64,000 nt of DNA from Planctomonas sp. JC2975. GTDB lineage: Bacteria; Actinomycetota; Actinomycetes; Actinomycetales; Microbacteriaceae. The stretch covers positions 62,001-126,000 of the forward strand of contig NZ_JABEKS010000004.1 of NCBI RefSeq assembly GCF_012985205.1. Reading direction: 5' to 3'. The notes below the pieces were generated by a model. It searched no databases. It was not told where the DNA came from and saw nothing but the letters and a program-made list of their open reading frames with translations. Made by a program: the position numbers and the translations under genes. Each line of letters begins with the position of its first letter. Within the stretch, counting starts at the first letter, position 1. This document shows, in pieces, positions 7,508 to 16,221 of the stretch.

Positions 7508-8275
7508 GTGGTACTCGAGGTTGCCGTCCCGGTGCGCGGCGAGCCCCGTCCCGCTTCGCTCTACCTGCCGGACGGCGATGTCGCAGGAACGATCGTCTTC
7601 GTCCAGGGAAGCGGACCGGGAACCGCAGGCGGTTTCCCGTCGTTGGGCGCGAGATTCGCGTCGCTCGGAATAGCGTGCCTGATCGTCGAGAAGGTCATGG
7701 ACGGCTACACGAAGCTCCGTCGCGACTACGACACGCTCGCCTGCGACGCGCGCGACGCATTGGTCTGGGCGCACTCGCGGCCCGATCTCGAGCGCAGACC
7801 CGTGGCGCTCTTGGGGTTCAGTGAGGGCGGCTGGGTCTCCACCAAGGCCGCTGCTCTCGCCCCGGAGCTGATCGATCTCCTCGTCCTGTGCTCATCTCCG
7901 TTGACGACGCCGCGCGCGCAGACCGCCTACCACCAGGCGAACGCGGATCCGGGTTCGTCGCGAACGATGCGTCGGATCCGATACGGCCTGGCGTGGGCGA
8001 TCATGTCCCTCGCCGACTACGGCGACTGCGACGTCATCCCGCTCCTGCGCTCCGTCCCGGTCCCTGTGGTCCTCGCCGTCGGCGCCGACGATCCGACCAT
8101 CGACGTGGGTCTCGCCCGAGACGTGTTCGTGCGCAACCGCCCGCACGATCCGGCACCGTTCATCGTTTCGGAGAGCGGCCATCACCTGATGCGGAATGGA
8201 CCTCCGCCGTCGCCACCCTCATCGCCGGCTGCGAGGTCGTGCGCTCGGACTGACCCCTGTCCTCGCTTGCGCTGA
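7508..8275 (+). CDS. Alpha/beta hydrolase (dienelactone-hydrolase-like), C-terminus apparently frameshifted
   Basis: The frame starts at a GTG. It shows the alpha/beta hydrolase order: 'GTIVFVQGSGPG' (oxyanion strand-loop), 'ALLGFSEGGWVS' with the nucleophile elbow GFSEGG (Ser at about residue 104), Asp at 'VGADDPTID' and His at 'SESGHHLM'. Immediately after HHLM the frame turns into Pro/Ser-rich nonsense and ends at 8275. A second frame continues sensibly as 'EWTSAVATLIAGCEVVRSD' and stops at 8253. One missing C in ATGCGGAATGG (about 8191) would join them as HHLMPEWTSAVATL. This is either a real frameshift in a nearly complete gene or a base-calling error. All catalytic residues lie before the break. 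The substrate is unknown. Confidence 0.7.
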   Translation: MVLEVAVPVRGEPRPASLYLPDGDVAGTIVFVQGSGPGTAGGFPSLGARFASLGIACLIVEKVMDGYTKLRRDYDTLACDARDALVWAHSRPDLERRPVALLGFSEGGWVSTKAAALAPELIDLLVLCSSPLTTPRAQTAYHQANADPGSSRTMRRIRYGLAWAIMSLADYGDCDVIPLLRSVPVPVVLAVGADDPTIDVGLARDVFVRNRPHDPAPFIVSESGHHLMRNGPPPSPPSSPAARSCARTDPCPRLR

Positions 8276-8334
8276 GACCGACCTGACGTGCACAACCGCC
8301 TGGTGACAGCCGCGTGACTGCGCTCCGCAACAAC

Positions 8335-8378
8335 GCTGAGGACGGTGGGTAGACCCACGTCCACCCACCGTCCTCAGC
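8335..8378. terminator. Strong bidirectional terminator
   Basis: A perfect 16-bp stem (GCTGAGGACGGTGGGT at 8335-8350, its complement at 8363-8378) with a 12-nt loop lies between the convergent hydrolase and GH1 genes. Confidence 0.85.
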
Positions 8379-8395
8379 ACTCTGCCAGCGACGCG

Positions 8396-9832
8396 TCACT
8401 CCGGGATGCGGCCGCTCTCCGCGAGCTGGGCGTACCAGGCCGCGCTGTCCTTCGGCAGGCGCTCGAGCGTGTCGTAGTCGACCCGCACGATGCCGAACCG
8501 CTTGGAGAAGCCGAATCCCCACTCGAAGTTGTCCATCAGCGACCACACGAAGTAGCCGCGAAGGTCGACGCCGTCCTGCAGCGCCCGGTGCACGGCGGTG
8601 ATGTGACGACGCAGGTAGTCGATGCGCTCCGTGTCGTGCACGGCGAGGCCGCTCTCGTCGTGGGCCACGACATCCGCGAAGGCAGCGCCGTTCTCCGTGA
8701 CCATGAGCGCCTGCTCGGGGAACTCGTCGCGCAGCGAGGTGAGCAGGTCGTAGAGGCCGGACGGCTCGATGTTCCAACCCATCTCGGTGTAAGGGCCGGG
8801 CTGCTCGAGGAACTCGACGCGATCCGCGCCCGGCCACGGCGAAGCACCGACGTCCTTGTGGCCATCGGCGTGCTGACGCTCTCCGCGGCCGTCCCAGAGA
8901 CGCACCCGGTTCGTCGAGTAGTAATTGACGCCCAGGATGTCGATCGGCTGGTTGATCGTCTCCAGGTCGCCCGGCTGCACGAACGACCAGTCCGTGATGT
9001 CCTTGGTGTCCTCGAGCAGGTCCGCCGGATACTCGCCCTTCAGCATCGGATACGTGAAGGCCCGGTTGCCGAGAGCATCGATCTGCCGCGCAGCCTCGAT
9101 ACCCGTGTCGCCCTCCGGACGGATGACGTGCAGGTTGAGCGTCACCGAGTACTGGGCGTCATCGTTGGAGACGGATGCACGCAGCGCCTGCAGCGCGAGC
9201 CCGTGACCCAGGTTGAGGTGGTGCACAGCTCGCAGCGCGTCCGCACCATCGGTGCGGCCAGGAGCATGCGCGCCCGACGCGTACCCGAGGTACGCGGAGC
9301 ACCATGGCTCGTTCAGCGTGGTCCAGACGGCGACGCGGTCGCCGATCCGCTCACCGATGGCCGCCGCGTAGTCGGCGAACGCGTAAGCGGTGTCGCGGTT
9401 CGGCCAGCCGCCCTCGTCTTCGAGCGTCTGCGGAAGATCCCAGTGGTACAGGGTGGCGACGGGCGTGATGTCGCGTTCGAGCAGGCCGTCGACGAGGCGG
9501 GAGTAGAAGTCTGCACCCGGCTTGTTGACCGCGCCGCGACCGTTCGGGATGACACGCGGCCACGCGATCGAGAAGCGGTACGCGTGCAGACCCAGCTGCT
9601 TCATGATGTCGAGGTCGGAGTCGAGCCGATGGTAGTGGTCGTCGGCCACGTCTCCGGTGTCGCCGTTCCACACCTTGCCGGGAGTGTGGCTGAAGGTGTC
9701 CCAGATGGACGGCATGCGGCCGTCTTCCTTGACGGCGCCCTCTACCTGGTACGACGCGGTCGCCGAACCGAACACGAACGAATCGGGGAACTGCAGACCG
9801 CTGTCGCGGTAGTCGTCGCTGCCTTGTGTCAT
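8396..9832 (-). CDS. GH1 beta-glucosidase (intracellular)
   Basis: A 478-residue glycoside hydrolase of family 1. The ATG at 9832 is preceded by AGGAA and begins just before the conserved '[19 protein letters not shown]' (glycone-binding Gln near residue 29). The acid/base Glu is in '[15 protein letters not shown]' and the nucleophile Glu in '[10 protein letters not shown]'. The C-terminal '[22 protein letters not shown]' carries the Trp and Glu that bind the non-reducing sugar. No signal peptide is present, so it should hydrolyse imported cellobiose or other beta-glucosides in the cytoplasm. The promoter carries two different palindromes (9913-9922 and 9959-9982). It is monocistronic, ending at a strong terminator. 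Confidence 0.95.
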   Translation of the reverse strand: MTQGSDDYRDSGLQFPDSFVFGSATASYQVEGAVKEDGRMPSIWDTFSHTPGKVWNGDTGDVADDHYHRLDSDLDIMKQLGLHAYRFSIAWPRVIPNGRGAVNKPGADFYSRLVDGLLERDITPVATLYHWDLPQTLEDEGGWPNRDTAYAFADYAAAIGERIGDRVAVWTTLNEPWCSAYLGYASGAHAPGRTDGADALRAVHHLNLGHGLALQALRASVSNDDAQYSVTLNLHVIRPEGDTGIEAARQIDALGNRAFTYPMLKGEYPADLLEDTKDITDWSFVQPGDLETINQPIDILGVNYYSTNRVRLWDGRGERQHADGHKDVGASPWPGADRVEFLEQPGPYTEMGWNIEPSGLYDLLTSLRDEFPEQALMVTENGAAFADVVAHDESGLAVHDTERIDYLRRHITAVHRALQDGVDLRGYFVWSLMDNFEWGFGFSKRFGIVRVDYDTLERLPKDSAAWYAQLAESGRIPE

Positions 9833-9912
9833 GTTTTCCTGCCTGAACGACGCGCGAGCGCGGCACGGACGCGGCGTCTTGGTTGGTGTCGGAGTAGAGG
9901 TAGGGCGCGCAG

Positions 9913-9922
9913 AGAGCGCTCT
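9913..9922. promoter_or_regulatory. AGAGCGCTCT box (LacI/CebR-like half)
   Basis: A perfect 10-bp palindrome whose core GAGCGCTC equals the centre of the CebR operator TGGGAGCGCTCCCA known from cellobiose regulons of Streptomyces. It would lie just downstream of the predicted GH1 transcription start, where a repressor would block elongation. The outer bases differ from the CebR consensus. Confidence 0.5.
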
Positions 9923-9936
9923 TTCTCCCCGGCCAC

Positions 9937-9942
9937 CATATA
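9937..9942 (-). promoter_or_regulatory. Putative -10 box of the GH1 promoter
   Basis: TATATG on the minus strand, in an otherwise G+C-rich region, between the two palindromes. The 24-bp palindrome covers the -35 position. Inferred only from composition and spacing. Confidence 0.35.
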
Positions 9943-9958
9943 GGCGATTGAGGGGAGC

Positions 9959-9982
9959 GTCATGCGAACCGGTTCGCATGAC
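9959..9982. promoter_or_regulatory. 24-bp perfect palindrome, GH1 operator candidate
   Basis: The core GCGAACCGGTTCGC is extended by CAT/ATG and GT/AC on both sides to give 12 perfect pairs. Such length and symmetry by chance is unlikely. It covers the expected -35 region of the GH1 promoter, so a LacI- or TetR-type repressor is probable. Confidence 0.7.
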
Positions 9983-10115
9983 CGACCCGATCGAGCCGGT
10001 GAGCGGCGAAGCCGCGATAGCGCGGGAACGACGCCTCTTAAGAAGAGAGGTCGAAACGATTCGGGTGCGGCTGCGAAACGCCCTGCGCCGACCCAGAGCT
10101 CCACCCCGTACGCAG

Positions 10116-10172
10116 TTCAGGCAGAGAGCCTGCCCGGCTGCGATATGCAGTCGGACAGGCTCTCTGCCTGAA
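10116..10172. terminator. Long hairpin after the Gfo/ThuA operon
   Basis: 17-bp perfect arms (TTCAGGCAGAGAGCCTG at 10116-10132, its complement at 10156-10172). The inner part CCGGCTGC/GCAGTCGG extends the stem with one wobble, leaving a GATAT loop. It lies 73 bp past the stop of the minus-strand oxidoreductase gene. It is probably a terminator without a T-run and could alternatively be a small mobile or regulatory hairpin. Confidence 0.6.
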
Positions 10173-10245
10173 GTAGCAACAGAGGGTGGGGTGCTGGCCA
10201 ACGGACGGCCAGCTGGCACGAAGACGCTCCGGGCCGATCTGCTGA

Positions 10246-11355
10246 CTACCAGGTGCTAGGCGTCGAGTCGAGCGGTACCGGCGCCGGGCGCTCGACACTG
10301 CTGGCGATCTCGACGACCGAATGCGACTCGGCGGCGCGCAGGATGCCATCCATCACCTCGAGCACGTGGAAGGCCAGGTCACCGCTCGCCCGGTGCGGAC
10401 GATCGGTCTCGATGCCGCGAGCCATGTCGGCCAGTCCGTATCCGCGTCCGGAGTCCGCCCACCCGGCCGACACCGGAATGGTCTCCCACTCGCGGGTCGC
10501 CGCCGGCGCGATCTCCACATCGCCGTCGAATCGATTGGGATCCGGAACCGACATGGTTCCCTCGGTGCCGAACACCTCGAAGAGCGGTGCGCGCGACTTC
10601 CAGACGTCGAAGCTCATCGTGATGGTCGTCGTCAGCCCGTTCTCGTGCTCGAGGAGTGCGCTGACGTGGGTGGCGACATCCACCGGGATCGCGGTGCCCG
10701 CCAGCAGACCCGTCGCGACGGAGCGCTCGCGCGCCGATGTCGTGGCGACACCGGAGACACGAGCGACCGGACCGAAGAGCGTGACGATGCTGCTCAGGTA
10801 GTAAGGGCCCATGTCGAAGAGCGGGCCGCCGCCCGGCTGATAGTAGAAGGCCGGCGCCGGATGCCACAGCTCGTGACCGGGAGCGCTCCAGTGGATCGCA
10901 GCTGCGATCGGCTGCCCGATCGCCCCGTCGTCCAGTGCCTTGCGCGCCGTCTGGATTCCCGTGCCCAGCACCGTGTCCGGCGCACTGCCGACGCGCAGCC
11001 CCTTTTCGGCGGCGAGCGCCAGCAGCGGCTCGGCCTCGGCGGGGTTCAGCGCGAGCGGCTTCTCGCCGTACACGTGCTTGCCCGACTCGATGGCACGAAT
11101 GCCGATGGCCGCGTGCGCCTGCGGAATCGTCAGGTTGAGCACAGCGTCGATGTCGGCATCCGACAGCAGCTCGTCGACGGTGAGTGCACGCACCCCTTGC
11201 TCGGCCGCGACCTCGCGAGCGCGCTCCTCGTTGACGTCTGCGACGGCGACCAGCTTCAGGTTCGGCAGGTTCGGGATGTGCGTGAAGTACTGGTTGCTGA
11301 TGTTGCCGACGCCGATGACGCCCAGACGCAGAACGCCGGCTTCCTGCTCGCTCAC
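10246..11355 (-). CDS. Gfo/Idh/MocA-family oxidoreductase
   Basis: A 369-residue two-domain NAD(P)-dependent dehydrogenase. The Rossmann fold begins '[17 protein letters not shown]' (about residues 11-27), with the dinucleotide loop GVGNIS. '[10 protein letters not shown]' carries the conserved Lys of the EKP motif, and the C-terminal domain is of the GFO_IDH_MocA alpha/beta type ('[22 protein letters not shown]'). Enzymes of this family oxidise or reduce sugars and 3-keto sugars. The GTG start overlaps the ThuA stop (GTGA), so the two are translationally coupled. This coupling recurs in the second Gfo/ThuA pair at 44-46 kb. It is the last gene of the minus-strand operon that starts at 14581. 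Confidence 0.85.
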   Translation of the reverse strand: MSEQEAGVLRLGVIGVGNISNQYFTHIPNLPNLKLVAVADVNEERAREVAAEQGVRALTVDELLSDADIDAVLNLTIPQAHAAIGIRAIESGKHVYGEKPLALNPAEAEPLLALAAEKGLRVGSAPDTVLGTGIQTARKALDDGAIGQPIAAAIHWSAPGHELWHPAPAFYYQPGGGPLFDMGPYYLSSIVTLFGPVARVSGVATTSARERSVATGLLAGTAIPVDVATHVSALLEHENGLTTTITMSFDVWKSRAPLFEVFGTEGTMSVPDPNRFDGDVEIAPAATREWETIPVSAGWADSGRGYGLADMARGIETDRPHRASGDLAFHVLEVMDGILRAAESHSVVEIASSVERPAPVPLDSTPSTW

Positions 11356-12143
11356 TCGCCGGACTCCTCTTCCTCGTCGTCACCTGATGGGAACGTGCCT
11401 GACCTGACGTCGGCGGCGCTCGGTGCAGGCTGGCCGGATCCGCGCGCAGCCCAGAGCAGGCCGCGCTCGATGATGCCGCGCACGTTCGGGTCGTCGACGA
11501 CCTCGAGCTTGTGGCCGGGCGCCGACACGAAGATGCGGCCATCGCCCCACAGGCGCGTCCAGATCGCCGGAGCGGTGACCGGACGGTGCCACGCATCCCA
11601 CGGGCGCACGCTCTGCGTCGTGGTGGCGAGCACGTCGTTCAGCTCGTCGCTCAGCACCCAGTACTGCTCGGTGACGAGGTCGAAGTCGGCGACGCCCGCG
11701 GTGATCGGGTGCACCTTGCCGAGCTCGGTCATCTGCACCGTGTACGGGATGTAGTTGTCGGCCTGCTCGCCTGCCAGCTGATCCTTGGGGGCCCTGTTCG
11801 CGTGGTGCGCGAACTGGCCGCCGATCATGTGCAGGTAGTCGGCGTTGTTCCGGTACGAATCGGCGATGCCGCCGTGCCATCCGCCCATACCCATGCCGTT
11901 GCGCACGGCACGGTCGAGGCCGGCCATCTCCTCGCGCTCGATGGTGTTCATGGTGTTGATCTGCACGAGCAGGTCGACGGTGTCCATGTACGCCTCGTCG
12001 GTGTAGATCGCCGGGGATTCCTCGATGCGCACCTCGAAGCCGTTCGCTTCCAGGAACGGCACGAAGGAGTCGGTGGTCTCGACGGGCTCGTGCCCGTCCC
12101 AGCCGCCGCGCACGATGAGCGCGCGACGTGTTGCGTCAGTCAT
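11352..12143 (-). CDS. ThuA-domain protein (trehalose-utilization type)
   Basis: A 263-residue ThuA fold (class-I glutamine-amidotransferase-like). 'RRALIVRGGWDGHEPVETTD' opens the first strand. 'NGMGMGGWHGGIADSYRNNADYLHMIGGQF' is the characteristic ThuA segment (G-W-H-G with following Asp/Tyr), and 'EQYWVLSDE' and 'PWDAWHRPVTAPAIWTRLWGDGRIFVSAPGH' match the C-terminal core. ThuA proteins in rhizobia act with ThuB in 3-keto-trehalose metabolism. Related proteins occur with glucoside 3-dehydrogenases. The function is probably cleavage or isomerisation of a 3-keto-glycoside intermediate. It overlaps the following oxidoreductase gene by 4 bp. A 176-bp gap with weak hairpins separates it from the isomerase upstream. 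Confidence 0.8.
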   Translation of the reverse strand: MTDATRRALIVRGGWDGHEPVETTDSFVPFLEANGFEVRIEESPAIYTDEAYMDTVDLLVQINTMNTIEREEMAGLDRAVRNGMGMGGWHGGIADSYRNNADYLHMIGGQFAHHANRAPKDQLAGEQADNYIPYTVQMTELGKVHPITAGVADFDLVTEQYWVLSDELNDVLATTTQSVRPWDAWHRPVTAPAIWTRLWGDGRIFVSAPGHKLEVVDDPNVRGIIERGLLWAARGSGQPAPSAADVRSGTFPSGDDEEEESGE

Positions 12144-12319
12144 GTTTCACTTTCGTTGTTGTATCAGGCCGCCTCGGGGCCGGCTCATAGTTTCCAGTAC
12201 CTATGACCGCTGAGACGGCGGTCAGCGCTGGGCCCCTCGAGCCGGTACCGGGCGGCGCTGTTCCGCCGTCCGGCCGAGCAAGAGGGAGGGTCGCGGCGAA
12301 GGCCAGAAATGGCCTTCGC

Positions 12320-13339
12320 TCATAGCTCCACCGTGCGACTTTGCGAGAAGGCCGCGTCGAAGGCCTCGGCCGGCGGTGTGATCGTGGCGAGCTTGCGCAC
12401 GAACTGCAGCGCCTCGGGTCCGCCGACGAGACGATCCATGCCCGCGTCTTCCCACTCGACGCTCGTCGGGCCGTCGTAGCCGATCCAGTTGAGGGTGCGA
12501 AAGATGGGCTCCCACGGCACCTCGCCGTGTCCGGTGGAGACGAAGTCCCAGCCGCGACGCGGGTCTCCCCATGGAAGGTGGGATGCGAGGCGCCCATTGC
12601 GGCCGTTCAGCTGCGTGACCGACTCCTTGCAGTGCACGTGGAAGATCTTGTCCGAGAAGTCCTGCAGGAAGGTCACCGGATCGATCTGCTGCCACACGAA
12701 GTGCGACGGGTCGAAGTTGAAGCCGAAGGCGTCGCGGTTGCCGATCGCCTCCAGGGTGCGCTTCGACGACCAGTAGTCGAATGCGATCTCGCTCGGGTGC
12801 GGCTCCAGCGCGAACCGCACGCCCACCTCGTCGAACACGTCGAGGATGGGGTTCCAGCGGTCGGCGAAGTCCTGGTAGCCGTCCTCGATCATCGAGTCGG
12901 GAACAGGCGGAAAGCCCGCGATGGTCTTCCAGATCTTGGATCCGGTGAACCCGGTGACAGTCTTCACCCCGAGTGCCGCAGCGGCGCGGGCCGTCGTCTT
13001 GAGTTCCTCGGCGGCGCGCTGACGCACGCCCTCCGGATCTCCGTCGCCCCACACGTGCGGCGGCACGATGTCCTCGTGCCGCTGGTCGATCGGGTCGTCG
13101 CAGACGGCCTGGCCGACCAGATGGTTCGAGATGGTGAAGACCTTCAGCCCGTTGCGCTCGAGGATCTCGAGACGGTTCGCCACGTACGCGGGATCGGTCG
13201 CAGCGCGATTGACGTCGAGGTGATCGCCCCAGCTGGCGATCTCGAGGCCGTCGTAGCCCCACTCACCCGCGAGGCGCGCCACCTCCTCGAACGGCAGGTC
13301 GGCCCACTGGCCGGTGAACAGGGTGATCGGACGCGTCAT
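12320..13339 (-). CDS. Sugar phosphate isomerase/epimerase (xylose-isomerase-like TIM barrel)
   Basis: A 339-residue AP-endonuclease-2-type TIM barrel. It begins '[20 protein letters not shown]'. Metal-binding Glu/Asp/His residues are visible in '[17 protein letters not shown]', '[20 protein letters not shown]', 'HVHCKESV' and '[12 protein letters not shown]'. Relatives epimerise sugars or cleave 3-keto-glycosides (for example the C-deglycosylase B/C partners of glucoside oxidases). A strong Shine-Dalgarno (AAGGAGG) precedes the ATG. It is the second gene of the four-gene minus operon, 51 bp after the first oxidoreductase, so it likely acts on that enzyme's product. Confidence 0.8.
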   Translation of the reverse strand: MTRPITLFTGQWADLPFEEVARLAGEWGYDGLEIASWGDHLDVNRAATDPAYVANRLEILERNGLKVFTISNHLVGQAVCDDPIDQRHEDIVPPHVWGDGDPEGVRQRAAEELKTTARAAAALGVKTVTGFTGSKIWKTIAGFPPVPDSMIEDGYQDFADRWNPILDVFDEVGVRFALEPHPSEIAFDYWSSKRTLEAIGNRDAFGFNFDPSHFVWQQIDPVTFLQDFSDKIFHVHCKESVTQLNGRNGRLASHLPWGDPRRGWDFVSTGHGEVPWEPIFRTLNWIGYDGPTSVEWEDAGMDRLVGGPEALQFVRKLATITPPAEAFDAAFSQSRTVEL

Positions 13340-13390
13340 CGTCCTTCCTCCTTCGTCAAGAGATTCATCGTGTGCTTTGCTGAATGATCG

Positions 13391-14581
13391 TCAGCGCGCA
13401 GACGGGATGACCGTCCACGCGGACCCCTCGCCCGCCGACTCCTCCACCGCTGCCAGCACGCGCTGCACCTGCAGTGCGTCGTCGAACGACGGATGCGGCT
13501 GCTCGCCCGCCGCGATGTCGCGGACGAGGTCGACCACCTGGTGCGTGAACCCGTGCTCGTAGCCGAGCCCGTGTCCGGCCGGCCACCAGTTGGCGACATA
13601 CGGATGCACGGGCTCTGTCACGATGATGCGGCGGAATCCCTGCGCCTCGGCGTCGTCCGATCCGTCGAAGTACTCGAGCACGTTCATGTCCTCGAAGTCG
13701 AACGCGACGGAGCCCTTGGATCCGTTGATCTCCAGCCGGATGGCGTTCTTGCGGCCGAGCGCGAAGCGCGTCGCCTCGAAGACGCCGAACGCGCCGTTGC
13801 CGAATCGCGCCGTGAAGGCCGCGGCGTCGTCGACCGTGACCGGTCCCTTGGCGCCGTCCGCGGATCCCTTGCCACCCAGGCCGACGAGGTCGCCGCCGAC
13901 CGGACGCTCCGTCACGAACGTGTTCATGATCGCGGAGAGCCCGGTGATGTCGGAGCCGGACACCCACTGCGCCATGTCGATGATGTGCGCGCCGATGTCG
14001 CCGAGCGCGCCACTGCCCGCTTTCGACTTGTCCATGCGCCAGGTGAGAGGAGCGTCAGCATCGCTCAGCCAGTCCTGCAGGTACTGAGCGCGCACGTGGC
14101 GGATCTCGCCGAGCCGGCCCTCCCGCACGAAGCGACGGGCCAACGACAGGGCAGGAACCCGGCGGTAGGTGAACCCGCACATCGCGAACACCCCGTTGGC
14201 TGCCGCCTTGCGCGCGGCATCCGCCATGTCCTCCGCTTCTTCGACCGAGTTGGCCAGCGGCTTCTCGCACAGAACGTGCTTGCCGGCCTCGAGAGCGGCG
14301 ATCGCGATCTCGCGGTGCGTGTCGCCTGGGGTGCAGATGTCGATGAGGTCGATGTCGTCTCGCTCGAGCAGTCGGCGCCAGTCGGTCTCGACGCTCTGCC
14401 AGCCCATCCGCTCCGCCGCCTCGGTCACGGCCGCCAGGTTGCGCCCGGCGACAGCGGTGAGTTGCGGGGCGAGCGGCAGATCGAAGAACCGGGGCGCGGT
14501 ACGCCAGGCATGCGAATGCGCCGCCCCCATGAATGCGTACCCGACCATGCCGACACGCAACTGCGGCGTGCTGTCTGCCAT
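13391..14581 (-). CDS. Gfo/Idh/MocA-family oxidoreductase
   Basis: A 396-residue enzyme. The ATG at 14581 is chosen because AAGGAG lies 5 nt upstream. An ATG 36 nt earlier lacks such a site. Rossmann start 'LRVGMVGYAFMGAAHSHAWR', EKP motif 'HVLCEKPLANSVEEAEDMAD' and the substrate-domain segment 'GSGALGDIGAHIIDMAQWVSG', whose Asp/His pair is the usual catalytic region. It is distinct in sequence from the other two family members in this window. It is first in the operon and divergent from the LacI gene at 14857, with operators between. The likely role is oxidation or reduction of a sugar or glycoside at C3 or a similar position. Confidence 0.85.
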   Translation of the reverse strand: MADSTPQLRVGMVGYAFMGAAHSHAWRTAPRFFDLPLAPQLTAVAGRNLAAVTEAAERMGWQSVETDWRRLLERDDIDLIDICTPGDTHREIAIAALEAGKHVLCEKPLANSVEEAEDMADAARKAAANGVFAMCGFTYRRVPALSLARRFVREGRLGEIRHVRAQYLQDWLSDADAPLTWRMDKSKAGSGALGDIGAHIIDMAQWVSGSDITGLSAIMNTFVTERPVGGDLVGLGGKGSADGAKGPVTVDDAAAFTARFGNGAFGVFEATRFALGRKNAIRLEINGSKGSVAFDFEDMNVLEYFDGSDDAEAQGFRRIIVTEPVHPYVANWWPAGHGLGYEHGFTHQVVDLVRDIAAGEQPHPSFDDALQVQRVLAAVEESAGEGSAWTVIPSAR

Positions 14582-14743
14582 CGCGACTCCTTCGTGGCGT
14601 TCTTGAGTGCTGTTCATCTCTGCGACGTCCGCGTCTCAGCCACTCATGCGCCGATACGCTCGCACGTCGTCTGTTCGTGCCGTGTCGGTCAGCCGTTCGC
14701 CGAATCTTCGTCCGATCGACTGCTGTACTTCAGTTGCGCTCGT

Positions 14744-14755
14744 AGTTGCGCAACT
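14744..14755. promoter_or_regulatory. AGTTGCGCAACT operator, copy 1
   Basis: A perfect 12-bp palindrome with a central GCGC, in the divergent promoter between the Gfo/isomerase/ThuA operon and the LacI gene. An identical site lies 89 bp away, and a related half-site (AGTTGCGCTC) is at about 14732. Confidence 0.75.
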
Positions 14756-14832
14756 CAGGCGAAGCCAGAAGACACTGTTCGCTTGATCATCGCACCGGCG
14801 TACGCGGGAAGCAAGCGGAAGTTCGATGGCAA

Positions 14833-14844
14833 AGTTGCGCAACT
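14833..14844. promoter_or_regulatory. AGTTGCGCAACT operator, copy 2
   Basis: An identical palindrome only 12 bp before the LacI start codon, well placed for autorepression. Together with copy 1 it could support looping or independent control of the two divergent promoters. Confidence 0.75.
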
Positions 14845-14856
14845 ATGACTTAGCAT

Positions 14857-15969
14857 GTGCTCATGACCGATGGCGAGCCGCACCACGAGGCGCGAACGGG
14901 CGCCGAGGCCGCTGCGACCGCCTCGGGCGATCACGTTCGACGCTCCGGTTCTGGCCATCAGGCGCACACCATGGCCGAACTTGCGCGACTGGCCGGGACC
15001 ACAGTGCCGACGGTCTCGAAGGTGCTGAACGGACGCTCCGACGTCTCCGTCGCCACCCGCGAGCGCGTGATGCGCCTCGTCGAGGAGACCGGCTATCGCC
15101 GGAGGCACCGCTCCGGCTCCCAGCGCGATCGCGAAACCGGGGGCCTCGTCGATCTGGTCATCAGCAAGGTCAGCGGGTCGTGGGCCAACCTCGTGCTCAA
15201 CGGGGCCGAGCGGGCAGCGGCCTCCGCCGGCCTCGACGTCGTGGTCACCGTGGCACGACCGGAGCAGGATGCAGGTGCCGACTGGGTCGCACGCATCCTG
15301 GCTCGCAAGTCCCGAGGAGCGACCGTCGCACTGCTCAGCCCGAGTCGCACGCAGCTGCAGGTGCTCAGCGCTGCGGGCATCCCGCTGGTGCTCCTTGATC
15401 CCTCGGCGGACTCCGCATCAGGAGTGCCCAGCATCGGGACCACCGACTGGGCAGGCGGCTACGCCGCGGCCGCGCACCTGGCCGCACTCGGCCACCGCCG
15501 GGTCGGCCTCATCGCGGGATCAGGCGACTACCGCTACGGCCGCGCACGGGTGGACGGCTTCCGCGCCGGACTCGAACAGGCCGGCATCCCGCTCCCTGAG
15601 GAGCTCATCGAGAGCGCCGACTGGCGGAGAGAGAGTGCGGCAGTCGCTGCCGCACGGATGCTTGCGCTCCGGAAACGTCCGACCGCCCTGTTCGCGTGCT
15701 CCGACGAGATGGCGCTCGGCACCTATCAGGCCGCCCGGGCCCTCGGATTGGGGGTGCCGGACGACCTCAGCATCGTGGGGTTCGACGACCTTCCGGAGTC
15801 GGCGTGGGTGACCCCCGGCCTCACCACGGTGCGCCAGCCGATCGAGGACATGGCATCCGCCGCGATGCGCATGCTGCTGCGGCTGAGGGCCGGAGCGCCC
15901 GCCGGCTCGGCCCGTGAGGAACTGGCCACCGAGCTCGTCGTGCGCGAGTCCACCACAACGGCTCGGTAA
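14857..15969 (+). CDS. LacI-family transcriptional regulator
   Basis: A 370-residue repressor. The DNA-binding region 'HTMAELARLAGTTVPTVSKVLNGRSDV' begins unusually late (about residue 40), after a polar Glu/Ala-rich leader, so the true start may be an internal ATG. The periplasmic-binding-like ligand domain has 'HLAALGHRRVGLIAG' and 'GVPDDLSIVGFDDLPESAW'. The two AGTTGCGCAACT palindromes in front of it are the probable operators. It likely controls the divergent oxidoreductase/isomerase/ThuA operon and perhaps the importer genes downstream. No Shine-Dalgarno precedes the first ATG. Confidence 0.9.
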   Translation: MLMTDGEPHHEARTGAEAAATASGDHVRRSGSGHQAHTMAELARLAGTTVPTVSKVLNGRSDVSVATRERVMRLVEETGYRRRHRSGSQRDRETGGLVDLVISKVSGSWANLVLNGAERAAASAGLDVVVTVARPEQDAGADWVARILARKSRGATVALLSPSRTQLQVLSAAGIPLVLLDPSADSASGVPSIGTTDWAGGYAAAAHLAALGHRRVGLIAGSGDYRYGRARVDGFRAGLEQAGIPLPEELIESADWRRESAAVAAARMLALRKRPTALFACSDEMALGTYQAARALGLGVPDDLSIVGFDDLPESAWVTPGLTTVRQPIEDMASAAMRMLLRLRAGAPAGSAREELATELVVRESTTTAR

Positions 15970-16009
15970 CGGGTTTGGCCGCACGACGGATCGTCGTATA
16001 GCGTGTGCG

Positions 16010-16023
16010 TGAGAGCGCTCCCA
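16010..16023. promoter_or_regulatory. CebR-like operator TGAGAGCGCTCCCA
   Basis: This matches the published CebR box TGGGAGCGCTCCCA at 13 of 14 positions. With flanking CG/CG it forms an 18-bp palindrome with one mismatched pair. It lies 76 bp upstream of a TTGACA box and 212 bp upstream of the solute-binding-protein start. It suggests control of this importer by a cellobiose-type LacI regulator. Confidence 0.6.
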
Positions 16024-16085
16024 CGACTTTCATCACATCTTGATTTCAGATGTCGACGACACGCCTGGAAGCCCCTCATAAAATG

Positions 16086-16115
16086 TTGACACGTCCAACA
16101 AAAGACTGAAAGATA
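16086..16115 (+). promoter_or_regulatory. Putative promoter of the importer operon
   Basis: A perfect -35 TTGACA at 16086-16091 is followed at 18 bp by AAGATA (16110-16115), with the surrounding sequence A-rich for this genome. The start codon of the solute-binding protein lies about 100 bp further on. Confidence 0.45.
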
Positions 16116-16221
16116 ACCAGGACGGCTGTGGAAGACGTGGCCCGGCCAACGCACCAAACCTGACATTCAACGACGAATCTCGATCGACGCCCCACGTCGG
16201 TCGGACGGAAGGGATCTGATA

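Larger units (their letters stand above)
9833..10245. other. GH1 promoter region and hairpin
   Basis: 413 bp without a gene. From right to left it holds a long inverted repeat (10116-10172), a 24-bp perfect palindrome (9959-9982), a -10-like box (9937-9942) and a GAGCGCTC box (9913-9922). The reading frame of GH1 is open across much of it, but the translated text is low-complexity and is not part of the enzyme. Confidence 0.6.
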
